Program-made: the position numbers and the translations under genes | In this document: in pieces, positions 44,857-56,200 of the stretch | Numbering within the stretch: position 1 is the first letter of the stretch | Layout: the number at the start of each line of letters is the position of its first letter | From: Lytechinus pictus | Taxonomy: Eukaryota > Echinodermata > Echinoidea > Temnopleuroida > Toxopneustidae | Assembly: GCF_037042905.1 (NCBI RefSeq) | Contig: NC_087262.1 | Span: 22,611,501 to 22,675,500, forward strand | Length of the DNA: 64,000 nucleotides | Reading direction: 5' to 3' | Notes under the pieces: model-generated | Seen by the model: only the letters and a program-made list of their open reading frames with translations | Told to the model about the DNA's origin: nothing | The model's database searches: none

Positions 44857-45023
44857 CAAAATTTCCTTGTCAAAAAGAAGCTGCTGAAAACTGCTTATCT
44901 AATAAAAGAGAGCCAATGGAGTAAATTAGAAAGTCAAAAAGGGGCCTAAGCTTTCGATCCTAGACGAAGATTCTGCTAGGATCGAAAGCTTAGGCCCCTT
45001 TTTGACTTTCAAAATTTCCTTGT
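44857..45023. mobile_element. 139-bp insertion with a perfect 35-bp hairpin and 14-bp TSD (Penelope-like candidate)
   Basis: CAAAATTTCCTTGT flanks the insert at 44857-44870 and 45010-45023. The insert's right half is an inverted repeat: 44929-44963 and 44976-45010 match 35 of 35, with a 12-nt spacer (the last base is shared with the duplication). Around the spacer, CTAGACGAA, GATTC/GGATC pairing and GAAA resemble a degenerate hammerhead core as carried by Penelope-like element repeats. The class call is inference; hairpin and duplication are directly visible. Confidence 0.7.
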
Positions 45024-46700
45024 AACACTGAGTAAAAAGGAACTCATATTCCTTTGACTGAATGTTTAAACAATGGATGCTTCAATAATGGCTTGTTCTA
45101 CCTAACCCAATCTACATTTTTGAATGCCCAAATGCCAATATTCTTAAATGATTATGGATTACCAGTACTAAACATGCCTGTCAAATGTGATATAGATTTG
45201 CCTCGTAATTGAAGATTTCTGAAATGATTTCAGTATTTGAGTGTGAAATCTGAAATGAATATTAAGTTATTAGCATGTATACTTGTGTAGATGTTTGACT
45301 AATCTCCAATGTAAAAGAACATTTATTTGGCAAAATGAATGTTATACTTCTGATTTATAAGGAGATGAATAATTTTACAATTCCATAGTCCATCTCCTTC
45401 ACGAATTTATGCATTGAATCTGTAGCAATGAAACATTTTTTTTTATTTTTCTTAGGCCAATGCATGGTTTTCAGTGTCTATAATTTTCTTATTCCCTTTT
45501 TATCTTTTCTTAGAAAAAGGAATGAATATCTACCAGGCTTCATGTCGAAAAGCCAAATATGTAGAATCAATAAAAATATTATAAATTGTAATATAATTTA
45601 GAATTATTGCAGATTTTTCTCCTTTAGTTTGGAAAAAAAATCCCATTAAAACAGAAAATGATATTTCACTGTCTGTCTTACTGCAACTATGCTTTATCCT
45701 TGTTTTGTTTTTCTTGTGAAATGTATACAGGCCCATATTGGATCAGCTATTGACTATTATTTCCATTTATTTCTTGGTTATTACCCCATGATATGTAATT
45801 TCATAAGCAGATTTGAAGTACAAAGTGAACTGCTGGATGTTAAATTTATTATCTTATGAATGTTTATTATTTTTCTTGTATGTTTTTAATAGTAGTCTAT
45901 TATCAATTAAGAATTCTTTCTTTATTTTTCTTTTGTTTGCCCTGATTGTGAAATTTTCTGACCCCCATCCCCTCTCTTTGTGTTTCACTGATTCTTTCAC
46001 GGCCAGTGTGCCACCTCTGTGTGGTTTGTCTCCACAGTCTTGGTTCATGGTGGAATTTTTCCTTGCATCATTTCCGATGGTATTTCTGCCAATGCCTATA
46101 AGGGAGAATTCTTTCTCAATATTTCTTAAGCTTTATCCTCCCTTTCCTCTCTATCTATACCTTACTTGAATTTGAGGACTGCTTGAATCATAGTTAGGTA
46201 TTCCCTTTCACATTTTTTTAACTTTACGTTACCTTGTATTTTCCTACAGTTAATTTCTTTACCTTTTACCTTACCTACCTAGCCTAGCCTTACCCTACCC
46301 TTCCTTACACTGATGTGAACCTTATTACTACACTTTACCTTTCCTTAACCTTTCTTCTGTTGAAATTTTATTTCATATTTGACCACAAAAAAGTGGTTTT
46401 GTGGCCTTGTTAAACTCATTTAGACCTACAAATATTTACAGAAGATTAACTAGATTTATTCAGATATTTTTGCAGGTTTCAAAAATATTCTTGTAGAAAA
46501 TACTAGAAACAATACAGTAGATATTAATTGCATATTCTGATGTGAATTATAGGGGGAAATGTTCATTAGTTCTATGGAGTAAATTAAACTGATTAAAAAG
46601 TGCAAATCACCATTTGGTGAATTATCATATGAAATATGGATTGTAGTGCATCTCATTCTTTTAACATTCTTGGTGGTTAAAATTATTCAATGTTGGAGAA
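45024..46700. other. Intergenic, no gene seen
   Basis: AT-rich sequence with an AATAAA at 45569-45574 that could be a distal FNIP poly(A) signal, unsupported otherwise. Around 46200-46350 there is a run of TTACCTT/CTTACC words. Confidence 0.35.
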
Positions 46701-46723
46701 GCATCCTCCACTGCGATATATAC

Positions 46724-46860
46724 ATTATCATCATCGTCATGATCCTCCTCATCATTATTGTTATCATTATCATCCCTTTATCATTACCTTCATCATGATC
46801 ATTATCATCATCACCACCACCATCATCATCAGCAGCAACATCACCATCATCAATCATTAA
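46724..46860. repeat. (ATC)n/(ATT)n microsatellite
   Basis: Imperfect ATC/ATT trinucleotide array with CACCACCACC and CAGCAGCAA interruptions. The His-rich ORF over it is an artefact. A 13-base G run follows at about 46936. Confidence 0.8.
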
Positions 46861-47159
46861 TTATAATGGTCTTCCTCAACCACATCATCACAATCGCCGT
46901 AATCATGAAACAGAGAGTGAGAGAATGGAGTGAGTGGGGGGGGGGGGGTACGTGGGGGGCAGGGAAGATTGTGTGCAGGTGTGTGTTTATATTCAACATT
47001 TTTTTATAGGCCTATGAAGACTGGCTTGATTTGTAAGCAGCCGCAGTGGCTCAAATTCCAGATAAAATCAGAAAATTAAAATGTACACAATAATTGAATG
47101 TTACAAGTTTCTGGCTGATATTATAAAGGCATAGATGCTATATGTCTCATATTGTAGCC

Positions 47160-47280
47160 CCTCCGGCCCGTCCCCGCCCCCGGCCTCCCCCTTCAAAAAT
47201 TATACGGCACCGCAACCCGTACCGTACGTATACCACCGTACGCTGAATCGGTGGAAGATGGCGCTAATTGGAGCTCTGCG
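47160..47280 (+). promoter_or_regulatory. Candidate STOML1 promoter and non-coding exon 1
   Basis: GC boxes (CCCCGCCCCC near 47170) are followed by an AAGATGGCG YY1-type site at 47255-47263, a common transcription-start element. A good donor GTGAGATC follows at 47281. An exon ending at 47280 could splice to the 53056 acceptor, giving a 5' UTR intron of 5.8 kb. Its ATG would not stay in the STOML1 frame. A CCAAT box at about 49879 marks an alternative promoter. Confidence 0.4.
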
Positions 47281-47576
47281 GTGAGATCGTGATTAGAAAC
47301 AAGTTTTGGTAAATATATCACATTGTAGTATTTACAATGCCAAATTCTTTCTCATGTTAATGAATAATGATGATGGTCTAATAAATAAACAAAAATGATA
47401 TGGGTAATGTTTAAATATAAGCTGTTTAATTGAAATAAGACGCTGCCTAAGGCTAAGTAAAACAGCTATGACTGTCAACGGCTTGCTCGGTGGCCGCGCT
47501 GCCGGAGCTGATCCGGTCGGATCCCTAGCTGTCGCCGAATGCTGTTGTCGATCGCTGAGCTCGCGCTAGACAGCTG

Positions 47577-47931
47577 GCAGCCGTCTGTTTCGAGGAGTCT
47601 TTAACATTTTAATTTTTTATTAATTTCTCCTCGTACACAGACAGCTCGCTATCCGATCGTGCAGCCACCATTAGGGGTTAACAATGCAAAATCGCCCGGA
47701 TGGGGCTTATCGATTTTTGTCTTTTCTTTTCATGAATAATTATAACGTTAGAAAGAACCGTACCAAAATAAAGATTTCCGTTTTGGCCTGAAATGCAACG
47801 AAACGGGGAAAAATAAACTTAAAAGGGGAAAAAACAGTGACCTACTTTGGCTGACGTGCAACTTCACTTCCCTGACCCTGTTTTATCCGAACTATGATAC
47901 ATAATAAACATATGGCCATTGAGGCCTGTAA
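47577..47931. repeat. Direct repeat R1, copy a
   Basis: GCAGCCGTCTGTTTCGAG through CATATGGCCATTGAGGCCTG matches 49149-49483 with small indels. Shared blocks include CACCATTAGGGGTTAACAAT, CCGTTTTGGCCTGAAATGCA and TTTATCCGAACT. Unclassified. Confidence 0.75.
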
Positions 47932-47958
47932 TCCCTATCATATGGCAAGTTCCCCCTA

Positions 47959-48407
47959 CAGTAGAGGCGCACGGCCAATATTGGAGACTGTCTCCATTGT
48001 GGGAGATTATCTCCAATATCAGAGACTTTTGTAAAGAATTTGGGTATCCAATTTCAGAGACAGTCTCCAGTTTTGGAGACCAATTTCCTTTGTTTACATT
48101 TGCTGCAAAAGGATTACCTTGGCGGCAAATAAAAATGTGATAAGCAGATTCCTCATGAAAAATAACCCCTTTTCACCGTCTACTTTAAAAATTCACCGTC
48201 TACTTTTGTTTTGATAAGGAATTTTGTTGTCAATCACACACAAAACAAATGGGCTTCTGACCTCAGCGAGACAAAATTTTACGTGGAAAAAAATCATGCT
48301 TTTGTTGGTGTTGTTTCTTTTGTCCTTTTGCAAAGAAAGTCTCCAATGTGGGAGATTGTCTCCCCTATAGGAGAGAGTCTCCCAATATTGGCCGTGCGCC
48401 TCTACTG
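47959..48407. mobile_element. hAT-like MITE with 5-bp CCCTA duplication
   Basis: Ends CAGTAGAGGCGCACGGCCAA and the inverse TTGGCCGTGCGCCTCTACTG. CCCTA flanks both sides (47954-47958, 48408-48412). The interior repeats TTGGAGACTGTCTCC and GTGGGAGATTRTCTCC in both orientations. CAG...CTG ends with 5-bp duplications fit a hAT5-type element, as inference. Confidence 0.75.
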
Positions 48408-48871
48408 CCCTAGTCTGCGCAGTCCCCCTTGTCTTCGCACACGCGTATCTGCGCGATTCTACTAAAAGAAGATACGCAACGAGCACAAACTTTACACATG
48501 CAATACATAGACAGGTATTCATAAAAAATCCGACTCAAAATGGTGGAAAAATAATTAATTTAGGGCATTTCATGTGACGGCCTCAAATGCAGCCTTTCTC
48601 ATCAAAATCCCCGAATCGTGTGCAAATTAAGTGAATGAGTGTGCAGACATGGGGTACCATTTTTTTTTTCAATCTGAAAATGACTGCCCAAGGTTTTTTC
48701 CAGAAAATCCTATATTTTCTTTCATTTTTTAATGAGAAATTTGGTACACTTACTCTTAATAATATAAGGAACATTATTAACTGAAAAATTTTGTGAAATA
48801 AAAAGAGATTCATGTTAAATCTTATCTCAAATTGTTAGGTGCGCAGACTTGGGGCCCACCATCATACTAGT

Positions 48872-48980
48872 ACAGATCGAGCTAGAACTTCGGTCTCCGT
48901 ATTTGGTTAGTGGAGCCAATGCTGGAGTTCAGCGGAACAACCAACATAACAGAGACCGAAGGTTTTGGTCTAAGCTTGCG
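48872..48980. repeat. Direct repeat R2, copy a
   Basis: ACAGATCGAGCTAGAACTTC then GGTCTCCGTA, CAGCGGAACAACCAACATAA and AGAGACCGAAG. Copy b is at 49480-49590. Each copy is itself a small inverted repeat (CTTCGGTCTC / GAGACCGAAG). Confidence 0.7.
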
Positions 48981-49148
48981 CTAGCTGGGCCAGGTCGCAA
49001 GGAGACTGAAAAATCTGCTGTTTCGGAGGGTTTTTTTTCAAACATTTTCTGGAACTCTTGCCTAGTCCTAAACAGATGGAAGACTCCCATAGGACTTTTA
49101 GTAGTGGTGGTGGTTCTCCGTGCGATGCTAACGACTATCTAGACACCT

Positions 49149-49483
49149 GGCAGCCCTCTGTTTGAGAAGTTTTTTATTAACATTTTTTAAAATTTCTCGT
49201 ACACAGACGGCTCGCGATCGTGCAGTCACCATTAGGGGGTTAACAATGCAAAATCCCCTGACATGGCTCATCGATTTTGTCTTTATTTCATAAAATATAT
49301 AAAAAGAACTGGACCAAAATAACGATTATTCCGTTTTGGCCTGAAATGCACCAAAACGGGAAAAATAAACTTCAAAGGGGAAAAAAGAGTGACTTACTTC
49401 GGCTGCCGCGCAACTCCCACGACCCACGTCCCTGGTTTATCCGAACTTCATACATAAACATATGGCCAGTGAGTCCCTGTACA
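49149..49483. repeat. Direct repeat R1, copy b
   Basis: Partner of 47577-47931, about 1.55 kb downstream in the same orientation. It runs directly into R2 copy b. Confidence 0.75.
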
Positions 49484-49590
49484 GATCGAGTTATAACTTC
49501 GGTCTCTGTAATTGGTGAGAGGAGCCAACGGAATTCAGCGGAACAACCAACATAAGAGAGACCGAAGCTTTTTGTCTAACGACTATCTAG
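49480..49590. repeat. Direct repeat R2, copy b
   Basis: Partner of 48872-48980. Followed by TAACGACTATCTAGA, which also occurs before R1 copy b at about 49128. Confidence 0.7.
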
Positions 49591-49599
49591 ATCTAGGCC

Positions 49600-51090
49600 T
49601 AGTAGTAGCAACTAAAATATGGCCTGGACTGGCCAGCCGGCTCTGGCTGGGGAAATCCTCTTCAATTTCTCTAGAGTCTAGTTTAAGTTAAATAATCCCA
49701 CTTTTAATGGGGGAAACAAAGCGTCGGAATGAAAATTAACATTTAACGATTGCAATTAGCTTAGGCCTATCAGTTTCTCAAAATGTGATGTAAAATCCAA
49801 AATTTAATTCCAAAGAGCTGGTGACAGGTTGGGTGATCATTCATCGTCGTGTCTCACTTTTAGAAAATACGATTGCGCCAGCCAATCACGTTCGTGTTAC
49901 CATCATTGCATGATATCTACCACCACTATGGCAGTACGTATGGGATGCTTCGGTCCATGGAGGGAGGGGATCGCCGTGAAGCAAAGTCTCAGTGGAGCAT
50001 ATCCTGACGGAAGTAGACTGATTATTTGGTCTAGATCTACATGTAGGTTGCCAGTGAAATTTGTGAATTTTGATAGATTGCAAAATCATATTAAAAAAAA
50101 GAGCATCTGTCATGTTAATTCATAACTCGAGAAGCTCTGGAGCCAAGAATGGTTAGACTGAAGTTAAGTTGAGGGGGGGGGGGGTATCATCAGATGTCAC
50201 TTGTCAAATCTGTGTTCCATCTGTTTCAGTCATGATCTTTTCAAAAAAAGATTAGACCTACTCTAACACAGAAAGTTATTGCAATTGAATGGAAATTAAG
50301 AGAATAACAGGACTAATACAAAGTTTGCCCTTTAGAAGCTAAGTTAGACTGTGTGATTAATTATTCTAAGTTCTTTTCCATTATTTTTTTTTATCTAGAT
50401 TTAGAATCCAGCCTGTCCAATGGCAATGCAGCATCAATTCAAAGAAAAGTGTCTTAGAAAGAGAGATATTCACCTAGATCAACCAGTAGACGTGTATTTT
50501 TGACAGTTAATCATCATCATTGATGAGGATTCATATTGTTCGATCAACTAGAATATAAGCTCAGATGCATCTAGATTCTAACTTTTCCTTGATTTTGACA
50601 CTCAAATTTGGTCCTGGTCCAGACAGAAATGGTCAAAGTAGAACCTCCAAGGTCATATCAATACCAGTAATTTTTTCCCCTTCAATCTTGACTTGAGTAC
50701 AAGTTCTAAATGGACCAAATCATTTTGGAAGAAAATAATGGTATAATTCACTAAAAATTTGTTTCACCCACATTTTCCACGATCAACCGCTCAAAGTTGA
50801 TTTTTGTTTGTTTCTTTGAAGGAATAGTCCTAACAGTCACGTCTTAGCATTATTTTATACCCCCAAAAATAGATGTATAATCATTTCTTGATGATGATGA
50901 TGCACAGCATTTCTTAAGACTATTTAAATAGTGCAAGCAAAAAAATTTTGAATTTCATGTATTTCGTCCTGAAAATTGAATGTGTGGAGCAATGTTTGTG
51001 TACTAATCAAAATGTACAAAAGCAGAGCAGAAAGTTTTACTATTATGTTCTGGCTGTATCAAAAAGGAACCTGTCAAGGACTTTTTGCAG
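49600..51090. other. STOML1 upstream region, no exon seen
   Basis: Holds a CCAAT motif (GCCAGCCAATCACG, about 49876-49889), a G run near 50173-50184, and AT-rich DNA. No recognised coding block. Confidence 0.4.
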
Positions 51091-51097
51091 TTAGCCA

Positions 51098-51162
51098 TGA
51101 AGATGATATATGAAGATGATACATGAAGATGATACATGAAGATGATACATGAAGATGATAGG
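51098..51162 (+). repeat. 13-bp tandem repeat (ATGAAGATGATAC)n
   Basis: About five head-to-tail units of ATGAAGATGATAC/ATGAAGATGATAT. Simple minisatellite bordering a SINE 3' part. Confidence 0.85.
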
Positions 51163-51350
51163 TGAGGTGAATGGGTACCTGGCAGGAATTTATTCCTTGA
51201 AATGCCCCAGCGCTGTAAAAGGCTGCGGGGCTAAAGCCAGGGTAATAATATCCAAGTCCTTTGGAAGCGCATAGAGACGTTATTTATAATGTGTTATGCG
51301 CTATACAAGAACTGACTATTATTATTATTATTATTATTACATATTTCAAC
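51163..51350 (+). mobile_element. SINE 3' fragment with (TTA)n tail
   Basis: Contains ATGGGTACCTGGCAGG, GGGTAATAATATCC, AAGCGCATAGAGACG and GTGTTATGCGCTATACAAG. These parallel the tRNA-unrelated body of the SINEs at 17040 and 53627 and end in ATTATTATTATTATTATTA. The promoter half is missing. Confidence 0.68.
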
Positions 51351-52558
51351 AATCAAGCATTGTGAGCACGATGCGCGAGCTGAAAATATGTAATATTCCG
51401 ATAACAATTTAAGCACTTTTTCAAGCACTGTATAAGGAAGTTGTGAAGTGAATATGGATCACACTTAATGAATAATGCAAGCTGATATTTTTTATTATTA
51501 TTTTGACCTAGGACCGGGACATTCTCAGGATATTATGTCATCATATGAAAATGATGACTATCTTCCTATTCCTCTTTCTAAGCGTTAGATGAAACTTGTC
51601 AATATTCCATTCTGAAAAAAGGGACAATTTAATTATTAGGAACTTTTGAAAATGTTTTTATCTCATTAATTAATCCAATAAGCCTTAATGAGAGCACAAA
51701 ATTTGTTGACATTAAGGCCTGAAAACTGGTAATTTTAAGCACTTTTGTAGTTATGAATAGGATGAACTTTATGAAATACTCGAAGAGAATAGGTACTTGA
51801 CAAATTAAATAATGCGAATAATCAAATAAAGGTAAAAATGTTTAATATTCAGACCATAAAAAGGACATTTCACAGAGCACTTTAAAAAAAATCAGTTTGT
51901 AAATCACACAAAATAATGAAAGCTTGAAGCTGAGCTGAAATATGTTTTGTATTTTGACTTCAAAACTTGATATTTTAAGCTCCATATCAGCCTCTTAAGC
52001 AAGATATATATCATTGAACAGGCAATGCGAGCGCAAAGTGGGGGCAAAAATTTTATATACATGTAGTGACATGAAAGATTTATTTTTATTTTCCAGCTCT
52101 TCCCCATATTTTATTCACTCATCTTCCTCCTCTCTTTTCCTCTTCTTTTTTCTTCTCCCATTCTTTTTTTCTTTCTTTCCCCCTTTTTTTGCTCTGCCAA
52201 TAGGGGGGCCCGGGCCCCTTGGGTCCTCCTGGATCTGCCTTTGATTTCACAACCGATTTTGCTGAAACTTGTTTTGAATTGTTCCTCTCATTTTACTATT
52301 TCCAATAAGATTGCCTGTCTTCCTGGGTTTTGGTTTCCTTAAAATGACTTTTCTGAACTTTGGGCACTAATCTTTAGGGCTATCGACTTCTGCATCCTCT
52401 TTGGAAATCATATAAGAAACTCACTTTTTTGTGAATAATGTTAATGGCCTAGAATCATTTCTCAAACAAAGTTCATAGTTTATCACCTAAGATCAAAGCC
52501 AAGGTCGAAGAAAGCCACCTACATTTCGACTAAACTCAACTGTGCACTCTTCTAACCT

Positions 52559-52729
52559 GGTGGAGTTTCATAAAGCTGTTCGTAAAGTCACAAACGACTT
52601 TACGCATGACTGGAACATGTTCTTAGGTCATAACTCAATTACATAGGGATATCACCTAGCACAAGAAAGGATCACCAGTCGTAAGTAAAGTTATGAATAT
52701 CTTACGAACAGCTTTTTGAAACACCCACC
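52559..52729. mobile_element. MITE with GGTGGAGTTTCATAAAGCTG termini
   Basis: The right end inverts to GGTGGGTGTTTCAAAAAGCTG. CTGTTCGTAA and TTACGAACAG are perfect inner arms, followed by AGTCAC/GTAAGT-type inner repeats. About 170 bp. Confidence 0.7.
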
Positions 52730-53055
52730 AGCCTGGTGCGTTAAACCAAAGAGTCTTGCACTGTACGGTATTACTGTTTTTAAAAAGAAGTTCATCTGGA
52801 AACAGCAATAAGGGTAATTCATTTCTAACAACAGCACTTTTTCAGAATATCAGACATAGGCCTATATGCTTAGCTTTAATTTGGATCCCTTTAATAAGGA
52901 CATGACTTGATAGAACAATAAAATTTTCAGTGAATGGTCAAACTTGTATTGTTAGAAATATTTATGGGACTTAAAGAAAAATAAAAAAGAAACAAATATT
53001 TTTTGTTGTGCTCATTTAAACTGAAATTTAGTAATCTATTTTGTTTTCATTTTAG

Positions 53056-53238
53056 GAGAACATTGAATCTTTTTTTCTACCATGCCGCGTGTCCAGTACA
53101 GCCGACTGCCAATGACGGACAGTGCAGAGAGCAGCCCAGCCAAGGATTCCGTGGCTTTAGACTTCAGCTCTGTACACAACTTCAAGTCTGTGTTCTCTTA
53201 CAGCAAGGCTGTCCCACCTTATCTCAATGAAGTGAAAG
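53056..53238 (+). CDS. STOML1: STOML1 exon with start codon
   Basis: The acceptor TTCATTTTAG ends at 53055; 26 nt of 5' UTR precede ATG 53082. Reads MPRVQYSRLPMTDSAESSPA and ends phase 1 at GTGAAAAT. The upstream acceptor implies at least one non-coding 5' exon. Confidence 0.88.
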
Positions 53239-56200
53239 GTGAAAATATTGATATAGAAGTGGTTTTGAGTTGAGTCTATGGTTAAAGAAAAGAGTTTATG
53301 CAGATTTCATGAATTAATTAAGGTTCTAGCATTGTGTTTTTTTATAGAAAGAGTCCATTAATGAATATTTGTCAGAGTGTGCTCAAAGATTTTTGGTATA
53401 GCTTGCAGGTTTATTGGCTTAATGAGCTCAAGGAGTTCACTTTTTTATTTATAGATTATTTATTTAACAGTTGGTTCAATCCATAGCAATTTAGTGCCTT
53501 GTGACAAAAATGTGCATTGAATGTTTTACCCTTTGTCAATATACGCATAATAAATTCATGAAATCTGCATAAAACATGGTGTTGAACCATGGTTTTAAAA
53601 CAACTTTAGTGAAGTTGGGCCATTGTGGGAGGAGCCGTGGTGTAGTCTTTCTGACTCGTGTGTTCGAAACCCACCTGGCGTCCTTTGGCAAGGCGTTGAT
53701 CCACAGTTTACCACTCTTGATCCAGGTGCTAAATGGGTACCCGGTAGGATGTGAAAGTGATTGTAGCTTGTCCAGTACTGTGTGCGCCTCGCCGGTGACT
53801 GACTGGAATACTACCCAGGGAGTGGAGGATGTGCACACATTGTGTGCGGGAATGACAGATTGAATCTGATGACCGGGGTAATAATATATCTGTAAAGCGC
53901 TTAGACACGTCGTTCCCATGTATTAAGCGCTATATAAAAGCGGATTGTTATTATTATTGTATATGTTTTAATGTTATTTTCTCTTATCCATGATGGTACC
54001 GTGCTAATGAATACACACACTTAAAACCCTCATGAGAACAATATTCGACTATCAGTTCTAACATTCCAAGCATACCAAAGTGTAGTGGCTGTAGAATCTT
54101 GATTTTCTGTGAATTTTGATGTCTTAATGTAGCAACCTCTCTCAGTACTATTTTCTAAAGGAACCTTTGAGCTCTAATACAAATTTAATAATTCGATTTC
54201 AGAAAGCTTACCGGTAATGCTGAAATTTTTATCCCATTCCAAACTTGAAAAGTGGTTTATATAAAAAGAGAAACAAATATGCAAACATTTTGTTCTGTTC
54301 AGGCACCCTATGTTATAACAGTTTCTCATATGTTATCATTTTCTGCAGAATATAAGCCTTCAATCATATCCTCTGTATGCAGTACTGTGGTTATTCTTTT
54401 GAGTTTTATCTTGCTTCTCTTGACCTTTCCTGTATCAGGATGGGTAGCCATAAAGGTAAGTGCATTCTATCTTATTGATATCATACTATATAAGATGAGA
54501 TTTTGATTGTGTGTAATTGAGAAGATCTCCCAAATCTTTCAAATTCTCCCTTTAAGGCAAATATTGAAGAAGGCAGCTCCTGATTTGTACATATCTCTAA
54601 TAACGCCAGAAAATTGACACATCATACATTCAAATTTATTTCCACAGTTAAAAATATACATTATATACAAATAATTGACATGAAGAGATATATTACATGT
54701 GGAGGGGTCAAAGAAAGCACAACTGCTTGTATAAATTGGCCCCAATGTAAGAATAAATCATGTTAATACATGTAAAATGAACAATATAATCATAATCATA
54801 ACATAATTACAAATAAGTCTAAGAGAAAGAAGGAGGGGGGGGGGTGAAAACAAATCAATACAATAAAAAGTCATTACATGATTTGTGTGTGTGTTTCTCT
54901 TCCCCCAACATATTAAACAATGTACTTTTCTTTCAGATGGTTCAGCAGTTTGAGAGGATTGTTATATTCAGACTGGGTCGAATGAGAGCACCACAAGGAC
55001 CAGGTAACAATTCTCTCATCTTCATATTGTATTTTTGTTTCTGCATGGCAAAGCTCAGAATAAAAACTGAAACACATTTTTTTTGTGTACAAACTCCATG
55101 AAAGTTCAATAAGAGGCATAAAATATTATGTTGGAGATGTATGCAGCATTTTTTTTTTCCTTGCAAAATAATCTGATAAGAATTGAGTGTTCAAACACAT
55201 AAAATTATTCAACCTAAGTCATGAAGTAATATTAAATTTTAATGATATTATAATGACATGAGTCTTTACATCATTTAGAATCATGATGTCATAAGTTTGC
55301 CTGACCAACTTTAGACAATTTAGGGACTTGAAGGATGTATTGCATGTTTATTGGCATAAGTGAGGTGATCTGTTGAATCACCATATTCGAGCACTATCAA
55401 TAATGTTGCGGACTTTATTGAGCAAGGCTTCAAGCTCTTTAAAATATTAGAATGTATTAGAATTTCATTATTATTTATTTGGTTTGATTATCTCTTATTT
55501 TCAGGAGTGGTTCTCGTCAATCCTTTTATTGATAAGTGGCAGATAGTTGACATGAGAACCAGAGCCTTCAATGTTCCACCGCAACAAGTGAGTCTGAATC
55601 AAAATAGTCTGTTTATACACAGGCTAAAAAGAAAAAAAAAGTAACTTTGTGAGAAAGTTGTCAAATTTTGATGTCTGTGTTGTAGTATAGTGTTTTGTTG
55701 GATGAAAAAAAGACATCCAGGAATACAAGGGTTTTGAAATATTTTGATGTTTTTTTTAAATGTCTTGTACTGAATTCAGCCATTCAATTCAGGAGCATCA
55801 TTTGGTTAGTCTGCAGGCGCAGACCCTGATTGCAACTTTGAAGAACAGGTTGGTCTTCACACCAGACTAGCACAAGTGGAACTTGTTGTTTCATGAGAGG
55901 GATCTTCTGTGCACTTGCAGAAAGAGTTGCATTTATACCATTATAAAAATCCAGTGTAAGTCCTAAATGGTTACTTTTGATTGTCAATGAGTACTGAAAA
56001 GTTAGTACACTACTGATGGTTTCTTGCAAGATAGTGATTTCTAAACTTCAGTTTTATGTAGCCTATTGTTTCTTTGGTAATTCATTGAAAATATTGATTT
56101 ACTGGCCAAAATACTGATTTTCAGCTTTTGATATCTTTCAATGCTCTTCTTCATGTTGGCAGCTCTGCTGGCATCAGATCTTCCAGTCATTTTGATTTTG

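Noticed and set aside
46758-47009. His-rich ORF
   Set aside because: Translation of the (ATC)n microsatellite.
53003-53230. Alternative frame across the first STOML1 coding exon
   Set aside because: It ends in a stop after the exon and lacks domain similarity; the MPRVQYS frame continues into the membrane hairpin and SPFH.
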